Positions 32,815 to 42,100 of a DNA stretch of 64,000 bases are shown here, piece after piece. The DNA is from Thermosinus carboxydivorans Nor1 (GTDB lineage: Bacteria; Bacillota; Negativicutes; Sporomusales; Thermosinaceae). The DNA lies in the NCBI RefSeq assembly GCF_000169155.1, contig NZ_AAWL01000001.1, positions 285,670-349,669 on the forward strand, written 5' to 3'. The position numbers and the translations under genes were made by a program. Position 1 is the stretch's first letter. Each line of letters starts with the position of its first letter. A model generated the notes under the pieces. The model was not told the DNA's origin, made no database searches, and worked only from the letters and a program-made list of their open reading frames with translations.

Positions 32815-33569
32815 AGTCTGACCTCCACTCCCCGCGCCCGTAAGTATTCTTTCACTTGGCGCACCGTAAACTGACCGTAATGAAATACCGACGCGGCCAA
32901 TACGGCATCGGCCTTACCATGGACAAGGACATCGTAAAAATGCTCCAGTTTGCCGGCGCCGCCGGAAGCAATCACCGGCACGTCAACACACTCGGAAACG
33001 GCGCGGGTCAGAGCGATATCATAACCGTCCTTCGTCCCGTCCTTGTCCATGCTGGTCAGCAGTATTTCCCCTGCCCCCAGGGCCACCCCGCGCTGAACCC
33101 ATTCCAGCACGTCAAGCCCGGTTGGCGTACGGCCGCCATTGATATACACTTCCCACCGGCCTGGCGCGGTCTGACGGGCGTCTACTGCCAGGACAATGCA
33201 CTGCCGTCCGAAACTTTTCGCCCCTTCGGCCAAAAGACTGGGATTTTTCACGGCGGCCGTGTTGAGCGATACTTTATCGGCGCCGGCGTTAAGCATGGTG
33301 CGGATGTCGTTCGCCGTCCGGATGCCGCCGCCCACGGTAAAGGGAATAAAAATTTGGGTGGCGGTGCGTTCCACCACCTCCACCATGGTACGGCGCTCTT
33401 CGACCGAGGCGGTTATATCGAGGAAAACCAGTTCATCGGCCAGTTCGCGGTCGTAAGCGGCGGCCAGTTCTACCGGATCACCGGCGTCGCGCAGCCCGAC
33501 AAAGTTGGTCCCCTTAACAACCCGCCCGGCTTTTACGTCCAAACAGGGAATAATGCGCTTGGTATGCAT
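32811..33569 (-). CDS. hisF: Imidazole glycerol phosphate synthase, cyclase subunit
   Basis: A 252-residue TIM barrel that uses ammonia from HisH to make imidazole glycerol phosphate and AICAR. Catalytic Asp11 lies in [14 protein letters not shown] and the second Asp in VLAVDARQ near residue 130. TAATG overlap with hisA and ATGA with hisIE indicate coupled translation. Confidence 0.97.
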   Translation of the reverse strand: MHTKRIIPCLDVKAGRVVKGTNFVGLRDAGDPVELAAAYDRELADELVFLDITASVEERRTMVEVVERTATQIFIPFTVGGGIRTANDIRTMLNAGADKVSLNTAAVKNPSLLAEGAKSFGRQCIVLAVDARQTAPGRWEVYINGGRTPTGLDVLEWVQRGVALGAGEILLTSMDKDGTKDGYDIALTRAVSECVDVPVIASGGAGKLEHFYDVLVHGKADAVLAASVFHYGQFTVRQVKEYLRARGVEVRL

Positions 33570-34303
33570 TATGCTTCTTCTCCTTTCGCCACCCGGATCG
33601 CGCTGCGCAGACTAAGTGCTCCAGTATATAGGGCCTTGCCAGCAATAACGCCTTCAATCCCTGCCGTCCGCGCCTGCCACAAAGCGCGAATATCATCTAG
33701 GCCACGTAGGCCCCCGGAAGCGATAACCGGCACACCAGCGGCGCAAGCTAAAGCGCATGTCGCTTCCACATTAATGCCTGTCAGCGTACCGTCCCGGCTG
33801 ATGTCGGTATAAATGATCCGCGCTACGCCGACGGCTGCCATCTGCCGCGCCAATTCCTCGGCGCCCACCTGACCGCTGACACCCCACCCTTCCACGGCGA
33901 CCACGCCATCGCGAGCGTCAATCCCGACGACAATGCGGTCGCCATACCGCGCACAGGCCTCTTTTACCAAGGCGGGCTGCCGCACGGCGACCGAGCCAAG
34001 AATAATCCGGCTGATGCCAGCCGCCAAAACGGTGTCGATGGTGTCCATGGTGCGGATGCCGCCGCCCAGCTGGACAGGAATGTCCACTTTTTTCGCAATG
34101 GCGATAACTAGCTCAAGATTAACCGGCCGGCCCGCAACCGCCCCATCCAAATCGACAACATGGAGGTACTCGGCCCCTTCCCGGCGCCACCTTTTTGCCA
34201 CCTCGACCGGATTGTCGCTGAAGACCGTTTCGGCGTCAAACCGTCCCTCGGTCAGGCGCACGCATTTGCCGCCCCGGATGTCAATAGCTGGAAATACTAT
34301 CAT
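33569..34303 (-). CDS. hisA: ProFAR isomerase
   Basis: A 244-residue TIM-barrel Amadori isomerase, 1-(5-phosphoribosyl)-5-[(5-phosphoribosylamino)methylideneamino]imidazole-4-carboxamide isomerase. Asp8 in [14 protein letters not shown] and the opposing Asp in VVGIDARDG are the catalytic pair. Overlaps hisH (TGATG) and hisF (TAATG) by one base each. Confidence 0.97.
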   Translation of the reverse strand: MIVFPAIDIRGGKCVRLTEGRFDAETVFSDNPVEVAKRWRREGAEYLHVVDLDGAVAGRPVNLELVIAIAKKVDIPVQLGGGIRTMDTIDTVLAAGISRIILGSVAVRQPALVKEACARYGDRIVVGIDARDGVVAVEGWGVSGQVGAEELARQMAAVGVARIIYTDISRDGTLTGINVEATCALACAAGVPVIASGGLRGLDDIRALWQARTAGIEGVIAGKALYTGALSLRSAIRVAKGEEA

Positions 34304-34908
34304 CAGACCATCTCCTTAAAATTGGCCAGTATGCTCAAGCCCACGGCGCCGGACTTTTCGGGGTGGAACTGAACCGCCTGAACATTGCCTCGCCCCACCG
34401 CCGCCGTGACCGTACCGCCGTAGTCGGTTACCGCCGTAACCAAGGACGCTTCATCCGGTACGGCGTGATAACTGTGCACAAAATAGACATAGGCGGCTTT
34501 GGGCAAATTCTGAAATAACGGACTAAACTGCCTCAGTTCCAGACTGTTCCAGCCCATATGCGGCACTTTTAGTCCCGGTGCGGCCAGCCGCCGCACCATG
34601 CCAGGAAAAACGCCCAACCCCGGCACGCCCGGGTCTTCCTCACTGCCTTCAAACAGCATCTGCAGCCCGACGCAGATACCCAAAAACGGCACCCCCCGGG
34701 CAATGACTTCGCGTATGACGTCCACCAGACCGGCGCGGCGCAGGTTGCGCATACAGTCGCCGAACGCGCCGACGCCAGGCAGTACTACTTTGGCGGCGGC
34801 GGCAATCACCTCCGGTCGGTCGGTTACAGTCACCTCGGCCCCTAACCGGACAAACGCCTTAGCGGCGCTGTGCAGGTTGCCCATGCCGTAATCGATTATG
34901 GCAATCAT
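34303..34908 (-). CDS. hisH: Imidazole glycerol phosphate synthase, glutamine amidotransferase subunit
   Basis: A 201-residue class I glutaminase that feeds ammonia to HisF. The nucleophile is Cys79 in GICVGLQML, and His and Glu of the triad are in QFHPEKSG near the C-terminus. AAAGGAGGAG precedes ATG 34908; an upstream frame extension overlaps hisB and is not real coding sequence. Sixteen bases separate it from hisB. Confidence 0.96.
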   Translation of the reverse strand: MIAIIDYGMGNLHSAAKAFVRLGAEVTVTDRPEVIAAAAKVVLPGVGAFGDCMRNLRRAGLVDVIREVIARGVPFLGICVGLQMLFEGSEEDPGVPGLGVFPGMVRRLAAPGLKVPHMGWNSLELRQFSPLFQNLPKAAYVYFVHSYHAVPDEASLVTAVTDYGGTVTAAVGRGNVQAVQFHPEKSGAVGLSILANFKEMV

Positions 34909-34924
34909 GCCGCCTCTCCTCCTT

Positions 34925-35512
34925 TTATAACGTTCCTTTGGTTGACAGAACGCCATCAATGCGCCCGTCCAGCCGTGTCGCTTCATCCAGGGCCCGCCCC
35001 AGTGCCTTGAAGATGGCCTCGGCCATATGGTGGGCATTGCGGCCATACAGCAGGCGCACATGAAGCGTAATCCCGGCATGGACAGCAAAGGCGCGTAAAA
35101 ATTCTTCCACCAGTTCGCTGGCCATATCGCCAATCCGCTCTACCGGAAAAGCGGCTTCAAAATGTAAATAAGGCCGACCGCTGATATCCAGCGCTACCAT
35201 CGCCAGTGCTTCATCCATTGGCACGAAAGCCGTCCCGTAGCGGCGGATTCCCTGTTTATCGCCCAGTGCCCGGGCAAACGTGCGACCCAGGACAATCCCG
35301 GTATCCTCAATGGTGTGGTGGCCATCAACGAACAGGTCGCCCGTGGCCGTCACCGTCAGATCAAACAGCCCATGTTTTGCGAATAAATTCAACATATGAT
35401 CGAAAAAACCAATCCCGGTGGCGATTTCCGCCCGGCCGGCGCCATCAACATTAAGCGTGGCTTTGACCTGCGTTTCCGCCGTCTGGCGTTCTACCGTAGC
35501 CGTTCTGGTCAT
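34925..35512 (-). CDS. hisB: Imidazoleglycerol-phosphate dehydratase
   Basis: A 195-residue manganese dehydratase (step 6), monofunctional as in Firmicutes, without the N-terminal phosphatase of enteric HisB. Metal-binding motifs FFDHML (about 36), DGHHTIED (63-70) and NAHHMAEA (about 163) are all present. ATG overlaps the hisC stop. A separate histidinol-phosphate phosphatase must exist outside the operon; none is evident in the window except perhaps the HD protein, which is not a typical candidate. Confidence 0.97.
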   Translation of the reverse strand: MTRTATVERQTAETQVKATLNVDGAGRAEIATGIGFFDHMLNLFAKHGLFDLTVTATGDLFVDGHHTIEDTGIVLGRTFARALGDKQGIRRYGTAFVPMDEALAMVALDISGRPYLHFEAAFPVERIGDMASELVEEFLRAFAVHAGITLHVRLLYGRNAHHMAEAIFKALGRALDEATRLDGRIDGVLSTKGTL

Positions 35513-36573
35513 TGCGCTGCCCCTCCTTGCGTAATTGCGGCCAAAGCCTCAATCACGGCGTCATTTTCTTCCGGCGTGCCCACGGTAATCCGCAAGCACC
35601 CGGCAAGACCAGGCGCAGCGCTGAAATCACGGATACCGATGCCGCAGGCGGCCAACCCGGCGCTGATCCGCTTGGCGTCAACCGCTTTCACGAGGAGAAA
35701 ATTGGTCGCTGACGGATAAACGGTAATCCCCGGCAGGCGGCTGAGCTCATCGGCCAGCCGCTGCCGCTCGGCAATAATCTGCCTGATTCCCGGCGCAAAT
35801 TCCTGCCGCAAATCATATGCCGCTTCTGCGGCAGCGAGCGACAGGGCATTGACGTGATACGGCAATAGCACCCGGCCAACAAGGCTGGTAATCTCGCCAG
35901 ACGCCAGCAGGTAACCTACCCGGGCAGCGGCCAGGCCGTAAGCCTTGGAAAAGGTTCGGACCACGATAAGATTAGCGTATTGCTTTAGCAGTGGTAGTGC
36001 CGATTGACCATAAAACTCGTAATAGGCTTCGTCCACAACCACCGGACAGGGAGCTGCCGCAACAACCTTTTCAATAACGGCGGGCGGGATAACCGTCCCG
36101 GTAGGATTATTGGGGTTGCACAAAATAATCAACCCGGTGCAGTCACGTTCAGCGGCCGCCAGCACCGCGGCGGCATCCACGCCGAAATCCTCTCCTAGCG
36201 CGACCGGTACCGCCACACTGTCGGCCAGTTTAGCATAGATGCCATACATGGAAAAGGACGGCCAGGGATAGACAATACCGCGGCCGGCGCCGCCAAAGGT
36301 GTAACAAAGGGCGGCTAAGAGCTCGCTGGAGCCATTCCCGATCAGAACATTCTCGGCCGTGAGGCCGCTCTCGGCAGCAATTTTTTGCCGCAGGCTCCGC
36401 ATGGCCATATCCGGGTAACGGTTAAAGGACAAACCGGCCAACCGTTCCATGATAGCAGCCTGCACCGGAGCCGGCAGCGGTGTGGGCCGCTCGTTGGCAT
36501 CCAGTTTAATCACCCATTCCCCGTCATCAATGGTGTAAGACGGTAAACGTTCGAGGCCTGGTCTTACTTCCAT
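35509..36573 (-). CDS. hisC: Histidinol-phosphate aminotransferase
   Basis: A 354-residue PLP aminotransferase, fold type I. The PLP lysine is Lys210 in [10 protein letters not shown], with CNPNNPTGT and VDEAYYEF as other cofactor contacts. I use ATG 36573, which has GGAGTGA six bases upstream that includes the hisD stop codon; a GTG at 36582 is also in frame. The enzyme may also accept aromatic amino acids. Confidence 0.95.
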   Translation of the reverse strand: MEVRPGLERLPSYTIDDGEWVIKLDANERPTPLPAPVQAAIMERLAGLSFNRYPDMAMRSLRQKIAAESGLTAENVLIGNGSSELLAALCYTFGGAGRGIVYPWPSFSMYGIYAKLADSVAVPVALGEDFGVDAAAVLAAAERDCTGLIILCNPNNPTGTVIPPAVIEKVVAAAPCPVVVDEAYYEFYGQSALPLLKQYANLIVVRTFSKAYGLAAARVGYLLASGEITSLVGRVLLPYHVNALSLAAAEAAYDLRQEFAPGIRQIIAERQRLADELSRLPGITVYPSATNFLLVKAVDAKRISAGLAACGIGIRDFSAAPGLAGCLRITVGTPEENDAVIEALAAITQGGAAQ

Positions 36574-36578
36574 AGCGT

Positions 36579-37919
36579 TCACTCCTTCCTTAGCCGCACG
36601 GCATTAGCATGGGCCTGGAGCCCTTCGACGGTCGCCAGCCGGATGATATCGTCACTGACGGCGGCAAGGGCCGCCTTGGTATAAGCGATGATGCTAGTCT
36701 TTTTCATGAATGTTTCAACATTGAGCACCGAATAAAACCGCGCCGTTCCGCCCGTCGGCAACACATGGTTGGGTCCGGCCAAATAGTCACCTAATGGTTC
36801 GGGGGAGTAAGGCCCAAGGAAAACGGCCCCGGCATGACGAACATAGGGCAGCAGGCTAAACGGATCAGCGGTAACAATTTCCAAGTGTTCGGGCGCCGAC
36901 ATATTGGCCAGCTCCACCGCCTCAAAAAGATCGCGGGCAATAATGATCAAACCGGCCCGCCTCAGCGCCGCCGCCGCTATTTCCCGGCGCGGCAGGGCTG
37001 CCAGTTGAACTTCGATTTCGGCCGCTACCTGCCGGGCCAAAGCAGTGCTATCTGTTATGAGAATACTCGAAGCCAACGGGTCATGCTCGGCCTGGCTTAA
37101 AAGGTCGGCCGCAATATAGCGAGGGTCGGCGGTGCTATCGGCGATAATCAGTATTTCGCTTGGCCCGGCCAGCATATCAATATCGCAATGCCCATAGACC
37201 GCCTTTTTCGCCAGCGTAACAAACAAGTTACCCGGTCCTACGATTTTGTCCACCTTCGGAATGGTGGCCGTGCCAAAAGCCATGGCAGCAATCGCCTGGG
37301 CGCCCCCAACTTTGAAGACTTGCGTCACGCCGGCTTCGCGGGCCGCCACCAATACATACGGATTAATACTGCCGTCCCGATGCGGCGGCACAGTCATAAT
37401 TATTTCTTTTACCCCGGCAACAGCTGCCGGAACGGCATTCATGATAACCGAAGATGGGTAAGCGGCAGTACCGCCTGGCACATAAATCCCCACTCGGTCG
37501 AGGGGAATACACTTTTGGCCTAAAATAGCCCCCTGCTCCCGCTCGGTAAACCACGATTTCGGCAGTTGCTCGGCGTGAAAGCGGCGGACATTGGCAATAG
37601 CCCGCCGGATGGCGGCGACGGCTGCGCAGTCTACCATACCGACGGCGGCAGCAAATTCTGCTTCGCTTACCGCTAACGTGGCCGGACTTAGCTCTGCACC
37701 GTCAATCGCCCGCGTATAGCGCAGCAGCGCATCGTCCCCCTCCCGGCGCACGTCGCCGACGATTTGCGCCACTACCTCGCTAGCGGTCATGTCGCGCCCG
37801 AATACCTCCCGCACTCGCTGCCTGACATTATCACTAAGCTCTACTTCATCAAAAGCGGGCTTATGAAATAAATTGACCAGTTCTTGCGCCGTTAGATCGG
37901 TGCTAACTACGATTTTCAT
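36579..37919 (-). CDS. hisD: Histidinol dehydrogenase
   Basis: A 446-residue zinc enzyme that performs the last two oxidations to histidine. Signature segments IYVPGGTAAYPSSVIMNAVPA, GPSEILI, QAEHDPLASSIL (zinc ligand region) and GPNHVLPTGGTARF are present in order. ATG overlaps the hisG stop (ATGA). An N-terminal extension of about 25 residues relative to the shortest bacterial forms is within the family range. Confidence 0.97.
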   Translation of the reverse strand: MKIVVSTDLTAQELVNLFHKPAFDEVELSDNVRQRVREVFGRDMTASEVVAQIVGDVRREGDDALLRYTRAIDGAELSPATLAVSEAEFAAAVGMVDCAAVAAIRRAIANVRRFHAEQLPKSWFTEREQGAILGQKCIPLDRVGIYVPGGTAAYPSSVIMNAVPAAVAGVKEIIMTVPPHRDGSINPYVLVAAREAGVTQVFKVGGAQAIAAMAFGTATIPKVDKIVGPGNLFVTLAKKAVYGHCDIDMLAGPSEILIIADSTADPRYIAADLLSQAEHDPLASSILITDSTALARQVAAEIEVQLAALPRREIAAAALRRAGLIIIARDLFEAVELANMSAPEHLEIVTADPFSLLPYVRHAGAVFLGPYSPEPLGDYLAGPNHVLPTGGTARFYSVLNVETFMKKTSIIAYTKAALAAVSDDIIRLATVEGLQAHANAVRLRKE

Positions 37920-38581
37920 TTGTCCGCCTCACTTTCTACCAGGCTCTTGAGCGCTTCAGCCAGACTGTTAATCCGCTCGAATTTCATTTTAAAACTCACT
38001 CGGTTGGCAATAAGCCGGGCGGTCGAAGGCTGGATTTGCGCCACCTCGACCAAATTGTTTTCCCGCAGCGTGCGGCCTGTTTCCACCAGGTCCACAATGA
38101 GTTCGGCCAAGCCGACAATAGGGGCCAGTTCGATCGACCCATTCAGTTTAATAATTTCCATTTGGATCCCCATGCTGTGAAAAAACCGTTCAGCGATGCG
38201 CGGATACTTGGTAGCCACCCGCATATGCGCATAATCGCTGATTTTGTCTTGCCTGAGCGCCTGGGGAACCGCGGCAACCATGCGGCAGTAGCCGAACTTA
38301 AGGTCAAGCAGTTCGTAAACATCCTTATTTTCTTCTAACAAGACATCTTTGCCAATGATCCCGATATCGGCAGCGCCATATTCCACATAGGTAGGCAAAT
38401 CGCTCGTCTTAGTGATAATAAAACGAACTTTGGCGTCATCATTGCTGATAACAAGTTTGCGCGAATCTTGGCTCAAACCTTCAGCGGCACAGCCGACACT
38501 GGCCAACATCTGCACCGCCTTGTCAAAAAGTTTACCTTTCGGCAGCGCTACTGTCAGGTAATTCATGTCCAGCGGCGTCAT
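37916..38581 (-). CDS. hisG: ATP phosphoribosyltransferase, short form catalytic subunit
   Basis: A 221-residue HisG-S type, lacking the C-terminal regulatory domain of the long form, so it needs HisZ to be active and histidine-inhibited. VALPKGKLFDKAVQML at the N-terminus and DLVETGRTLRENNL near residue 165 are conserved. ATG 38581 has GGGGATGA upstream; a second ATG five codons in is less well placed. First gene of hisGDCBHAFIE. The hisZ partner is encoded about 1.6 kb upstream on the same strand, across an intervening opposite-strand gene. Confidence 0.96.
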   Translation of the reverse strand: MTPLDMNYLTVALPKGKLFDKAVQMLASVGCAAEGLSQDSRKLVISNDDAKVRFIITKTSDLPTYVEYGAADIGIIGKDVLLEENKDVYELLDLKFGYCRMVAAVPQALRQDKISDYAHMRVATKYPRIAERFFHSMGIQMEIIKLNGSIELAPIVGLAELIVDLVETGRTLRENNLVEVAQIQPSTARLIANRVSFKMKFERINSLAEALKSLVESEADK

Positions 38582-38627
38582 GAATCATCCCCATTTCTTT
38601 AATTAGTTAAAATGTTAATATGATAAT

Positions 38628-38657
38628 ATATTACCATACGACAAGAAATTTCGTCAA
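38628..38657 (-). promoter_or_regulatory. Promoter of the his operon
   Basis: On the minus strand TTGACG (38657-38652) and TAATAT (38633-38628), 18 bases apart, lie about 45 bases before hisG. No T-box or other RNA switch was seen in the short leader. Confidence 0.6.
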
Positions 38658-38731
38658 TCCGCTTACCAGGAATTTATATGAATACGTAGAAGTATTTGGC
38701 AGAATACTAACTACTATAAGGGAGGGGCATT

Positions 38732-39685
38732 ATGACACCCGCACTCAATATCCTTGTCCTCAATCACTTGGCCGAGCGGCATATTAACACAATCACCAGC
38801 GTAATGCCAGGAATTACCGTCCATACGAGCGACCTGGCCCAAGCGGCCAGCTTTATTGCTGATACGGATATCCTCGTGTCCTGGGGCTGGATGGATATTC
38901 GGGAACTGTTTTTAGCCGCTCCCAAATTAAAATGGGTGCATGCCCTGAGTGCCGGCGTAGAAAACCTCGTCTTTCCGGAAATACAAGCAAGTTCCGTTAT
39001 TCTGACCAACTCCAGGGGAATCCATGGTATTCCTGTTTCCGAGCACGTTCTGGCCCTGATGCTGACCTTTACCCGCGGCCTCAACCGCCTAATTCGCCAA
39101 CAAGCAGAAAAACGGTGGAAGCGCGTTCCCACTGATGAATTGCACGAAAAAACGATTGGTATTGTCGGGCTCGGCAGTATCGGCCGGGAAATTGCCAAAA
39201 AAGCCAAAGGCTTGGGGATGAATGTCCTCGCCACTAAACGGGAAATGACCACCGAAATTTTTGTCGATAAACTCTACACCCCAGACCGGCTTATCGATAT
39301 GCTGGCTCAGTCCGATTTTGTCGTTGTCGCTTTGCCACAAACAGAAGAAACACGAGAATATTTCCGGTTGGAACATTTTGAAGCCATGAAACGCACTGCC
39401 TATTTCATAAATATTGCCCGCGGCACGGTAGTGCGCGAAGCTGACCTCATCACCGCGCTCGAGCAAGGCCTCATCCAAGGCGCCGGTCTTGATGTTTTCG
39501 AGCACGAGCCATTGCCGGAAAACAGCCCCCTGTGGGATATGCCCAATGTTATCATTACCCCCCACCTGGCGGCGCTGTCCCCCTACTACCTCGACCGGGC
39601 GGTAAAACTGTTCGCCGATAACCTGGCCCGCTTCTGCCAAGGCGGCGAAATGTTCAACGTCGTCGATAAAGAGAAGGGCTATTAA
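38732..39685 (+). CDS. D-2-hydroxyacid dehydrogenase family protein
   Basis: A 317-residue NAD(P)-dependent dehydrogenase of the phosphoglycerate/formate-type family. The dinucleotide fold is GLGSIGREIA (about residue 150), substrate/catalytic Arg lies in INIARGTVV, Glu in VFEHEPLP and His in TPHLAA. GGGAGGGG precedes ATG 38732. It is on the plus strand between the minus-strand hisG and HD-hydrolase genes, and its 3' end overlaps the HD gene by four bases. Substrate is unclear; similar genes encode glyoxylate/hydroxypyruvate or branched 2-oxoacid reductases. Confidence 0.88.
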   Translation: MTPALNILVLNHLAERHINTITSVMPGITVHTSDLAQAASFIADTDILVSWGWMDIRELFLAAPKLKWVHALSAGVENLVFPEIQASSVILTNSRGIHGIPVSEHVLALMLTFTRGLNRLIRQQAEKRWKRVPTDELHEKTIGIVGLGSIGREIAKKAKGLGMNVLATKREMTTEIFVDKLYTPDRLIDMLAQSDFVVVALPQTEETREYFRLEHFEAMKRTAYFINIARGTVVREADLITALEQGLIQGAGLDVFEHEPLPENSPLWDMPNVIITPHLAALSPYYLDRAVKLFADNLARFCQGGEMFNVVDKEKGY

Positions 39686-40209
39686 TGCCTGTCATCGGCT
39701 TTTCGCAGGATATTGAGCTCCGGCGTATCGTCGTGCGCCGGAGCGCTATGGTGTTTGCGGACGGCATCGACCACCGCCCGCTCTGTGCCGATGATTTCGA
39801 GCAGACGGGCACTGCGTTCGGCATGATTAAAATATATATACAGGGCGTGGCGGAGATTGGCAATAAATCCGCCACGCCCTTCTTTCGCCCATTGTCGCGC
39901 CCACCGAGGCGCCAATTTGTGGGCCAGGACGGCTATGACCTTGTCGGCCACGCTCATATCGCCTCTCCTCCGCCCCACATCATGGAGCAGAGCGCTTTTA
40001 ACCGCAATTTTCCAATCTGCCGCCGGATGCTGTGCCGCGAGCTTAGCCGCCGTATACGCTACGTTAAGAGTGTGCCGCTGGTCAGGCACGCTCATCTGCC
40101 AAAACAGCCGCTGCTCGGGTTCGGTTAAGTGCTGCTTCACAAACATTCTGTCCTGCTCACTGATGCGGGCCGTCACCGCGGCGAAAAATTGCCGTACCCG
40201 TTTACGCAT
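39682..40209 (-). CDS. HD-domain phosphohydrolase
   Basis: A 175-residue protein with the HD signature SALLHDVGRR (His76, Asp77), an upstream metal-binding His46 and a downstream FNHAERSARLL histidine, forming a complete HD metal site. Such small HD proteins hydrolyse nucleotides or act on nucleic-acid phosphates. It follows hisZ by two bases on the same strand and converges on the dehydrogenase gene. The role in histidine metabolism, if any, is unknown. Confidence 0.8.
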   Translation of the reverse strand: MRKRVRQFFAAVTARISEQDRMFVKQHLTEPEQRLFWQMSVPDQRHTLNVAYTAAKLAAQHPAADWKIAVKSALLHDVGRRRGDMSVADKVIAVLAHKLAPRWARQWAKEGRGGFIANLRHALYIYFNHAERSARLLEIIGTERAVVDAVRKHHSAPAHDDTPELNILRKADDRH

Positions 40210-40211
40210 TT

Positions 40212-41399
40212 TTAACCACCAACATAGATGAGGTTAGCATATCCCATGGCTTGACGGCAGGCTTCGGCCGCCGCCTTATCCTGTGGCTGAAGCCCAAGAC
40301 CGACGATGCGCCCTGCCGCGCGGAGCTCGCCGGCCAGCGCAATCGCCTCATTCAGCCGCCCCGGCGCCCAGCCAATATAGACGTCTTTGGCGTTGCCGTC
40401 CGGGGTCAGACCCTGCCGCTCAAGCGCCAGCATAAGGCGCTCGATGCCCAGAGCAAAGCCCGTAGCCGGATATTCCACCCCAAAAGCGCCTACCATGCCG
40501 TCGTAGCGCCCGCCGCCGCAAAGGGGGAAGCCTAGGCCCGGCGTGTAACCTTCGAAAACAGCCCCTGTATAATAGTCAAAATTCCGGATGATCCCCAGAT
40601 CGAAAGAGACATGCCCGCTTACGCCGTAATACTCAAGAAGCCGATAAATCTCCGCCAGGTTATCGAGGGCGCGGCGGCTCATGTCGTTGCTCACCATGCC
40701 ATAGGCCGCATCAAGCATATTTTCCCGCCCGTGGAGCAGCGGAATACGCTTAAAAAGTACCTGCCCGGCCGGCGATAAGGAGCTCGCCGCCAGGGCCTCG
40801 TCCAGGCCGACCAGGTCGCGCTGCACCAGGCAATTTTTAATCCGCTGGCGCTCGGCCTGCGGCAATTCGCATTCATTCATTAGACCGTTAATAAATTCCA
40901 CCTGGCCGAGGCTGATCTGAAAGACGGTCAACCCTGCCTCCCGCATAGCCGCGGCCGCCAGCGCTACGACCTCGGCATCGGCGGCAGGCCCCGCCATGCC
41001 CATCAGTTCTACACCGGCTTGGTAGAATTCGCATTGCCGGCCGGCCTGGGCCTGCTCATACCGGAAGACGTTAGTCAAATAAAACAGACGCAGCGGCGCC
41101 GGCTGTTCCCGGAGCCGGGTAGCCGCTACCCGGGCAATAGGCGTAGTCATATCCGGCCGGAGCGCTAATAGCCGGTTATTTTTATCGAGAAATTTGAACA
41201 TATGCTGAACCAATTCTTGGTCGGCGCCGACCGATAAAATGTCCAGATACTCAAATGTAGGCGTAATTACCTCGTCATAACCCCACCGGGTAAAAAGACC
41301 GGCAAGGGCGCTTTCCACCAAGCGCTTTTTTTTCGCATCACGGGGCAAAAAATCACGTGTCCCGTAGGGAATTTGCGGGACAAACTCATTTTGGCTCAT
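40212..41399 (-). CDS. hisZ: ATP phosphoribosyltransferase regulatory subunit
   Basis: A 395-residue class II aminoacyl-tRNA-synthetase paralogue. It resembles HisRS (PYGTRDFLP, LRPDMTTPIARV, FRYEQAQAGRQCEFYQAGVE, GGGRYDGMVGAFG) but ends without the anticodon-binding domain core expected of a synthetase and pairs with the short HisG in this window. AGGAGG nine bases before ATG 41399 marks the start; it overlaps the end of the yerC-type gene by 14 bases. The complex binds histidine for feedback inhibition. Confidence 0.93.
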   Translation of the reverse strand: MSQNEFVPQIPYGTRDFLPRDAKKKRLVESALAGLFTRWGYDEVITPTFEYLDILSVGADQELVQHMFKFLDKNNRLLALRPDMTTPIARVAATRLREQPAPLRLFYLTNVFRYEQAQAGRQCEFYQAGVELMGMAGPAADAEVVALAAAAMREAGLTVFQISLGQVEFINGLMNECELPQAERQRIKNCLVQRDLVGLDEALAASSLSPAGQVLFKRIPLLHGRENMLDAAYGMVSNDMSRRALDNLAEIYRLLEYYGVSGHVSFDLGIIRNFDYYTGAVFEGYTPGLGFPLCGGGRYDGMVGAFGVEYPATGFALGIERLMLALERQGLTPDGNAKDVYIGWAPGRLNEAIALAGELRAAGRIVGLGLQPQDKAAAEACRQAMGYANLIYVGG

Positions 41400-41721
41400 G
41401 GGCTGCATCCTCCTGTCGCAAACGCTCTTGTTCTTCCAACCGGGCAAGAATAAGTTTGTAGCCATCGGCGCCATAATGTAAGCAGCGCTTGACCCGGCTG
41501 ATCGTGGCCGTGCTGGCCCCGGTGCGCGCAACAATGTCATCATAGATGTGACCTGCCTTCAGCATCCGCGCCACCTCCAGGCGCTGCGCCATAGCTTTGA
41601 TTTCGCTGATGGTACAGATATCTTCAAAAAACTGATAACATTCCTCCTCATTGGCAAGTAATAAAATCGCCTTGAACAGCTGGTCGGTCAAAGGTTCTTT
41701 CAGCTTAGGGTTAACGGGCAT
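41386..41721 (-). CDS. yerC: YerC/YecD family TrpR-like DNA-binding protein
   Basis: A 111-residue protein of the TrpR-repressor-related family. The core EECYQFFEDICTISEIKAMAQRLEVARML is followed by an HTH, IYDDIVARTGASTATISRVKR (about residues 60-80). ATG 41721 has a GGAGGAG box. It overlaps the hisZ start by 14 bases, so translation is coupled and it may regulate histidine genes; this is an inference from position, since the ligand and target of the family are unclear. Confidence 0.85.
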   Translation of the reverse strand: MPVNPKLKEPLTDQLFKAILLLANEEECYQFFEDICTISEIKAMAQRLEVARMLKAGHIYDDIVARTGASTATISRVKRCLHYGADGYKLILARLEEQERLRQEDAAHEPK

Positions 41722-41845
41722 AATCCACACTCCTCCCGCGCACACATTACCACTTTGAGCATACTATTCGCCCTCTCTCATTCCTTTCCTGCCTTTATGT
41801 CTTTTATTCTTTAATTTACGAAAAAGTGAATTAAAAAATTTTTGC

Positions 41846-41874
41846 TTGACAGCCACTGCTATCCATGATAGCAT
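41846..41874 (+). promoter_or_regulatory. Promoter of the SAM riboswitch-metNIQ operon
   Basis: TTGACA (41846-41851) and TAGCAT (41869-41874) spaced by 17 bases, ending about 30 bases before the SAM-I aptamer. Confidence 0.7.
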
Positions 41875-41901
41875 GTAATTCAACAATGGCATAGCGAAAC
41901 A

Positions 41902-42017
41902 CTCTTTCATCAAGAGCTGGCTGAGGGACTGGCCCGATGACGCCGCGGCAACCATCGCATCTTTGGGTGCGAAACGGTGCCAATTCCTGCAGAACGGATA
42001 AGTTCTGACAGATGAGG
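41902..42017 (+). ncRNA. SAM-I (S-box) riboswitch
   Basis: Conserved core elements in order: CATCAAGAGCTGGCTGAGGG (P1/P2 start with the kink-turn), GACTGGCCCGATGACGCCGC, GGCAACC, GGTGCCAATTCCTGCAG, and the closing CAGATGAG. It precedes metNIQ, a known SAM-I target. A terminator follows, so high SAM should switch transcription off. Confidence 0.96.
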
Positions 42018-42025
42018 GGGGGGGG
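42016..42025 (+). repeat. Ten-base poly-G tract in the riboswitch leader
   Basis: An uninterrupted run of ten G lies between the closing P1 helix of the SAM-I aptamer and the terminator hairpin. Long G runs are rare in such leaders. Confidence 0.9.
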
Positions 42026-42046
42026 AGTTTCTGTTTACAGAACAAA

Positions 42047-42077
42047 AACCTCTTCGTCTGCGAAGAGGTTTTCTTTA
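42047..42077 (+). terminator. Terminator of the SAM-I expression platform
   Basis: AACCTCTTCG-TCTG-CGAAGAGGTT is a perfect ten-base stem followed by TTCTTTAT, about 24 bases before the metN start. Confidence 0.88.
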
Positions 42078-42100
42078 TGCCAAGGAAAGGAGAGAAGCAA

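Noticed and set aside
32856..33812. A 318-codon plus-strand frame across hisF and hisA
   Set aside because: Antisense to two overlapping his genes, no ribosome binding site.
34909..35133. N-terminal extension of hisH into hisB
   Set aside because: The extension is hisB sequence read in another frame; a strong ribosome binding site precedes the ATG at 34908.
42016..42025. Poly-G run as a sequencing artefact
   Set aside because: Cannot be excluded, but the flanking riboswitch and terminator are both perfect, so the run is reported as seen.
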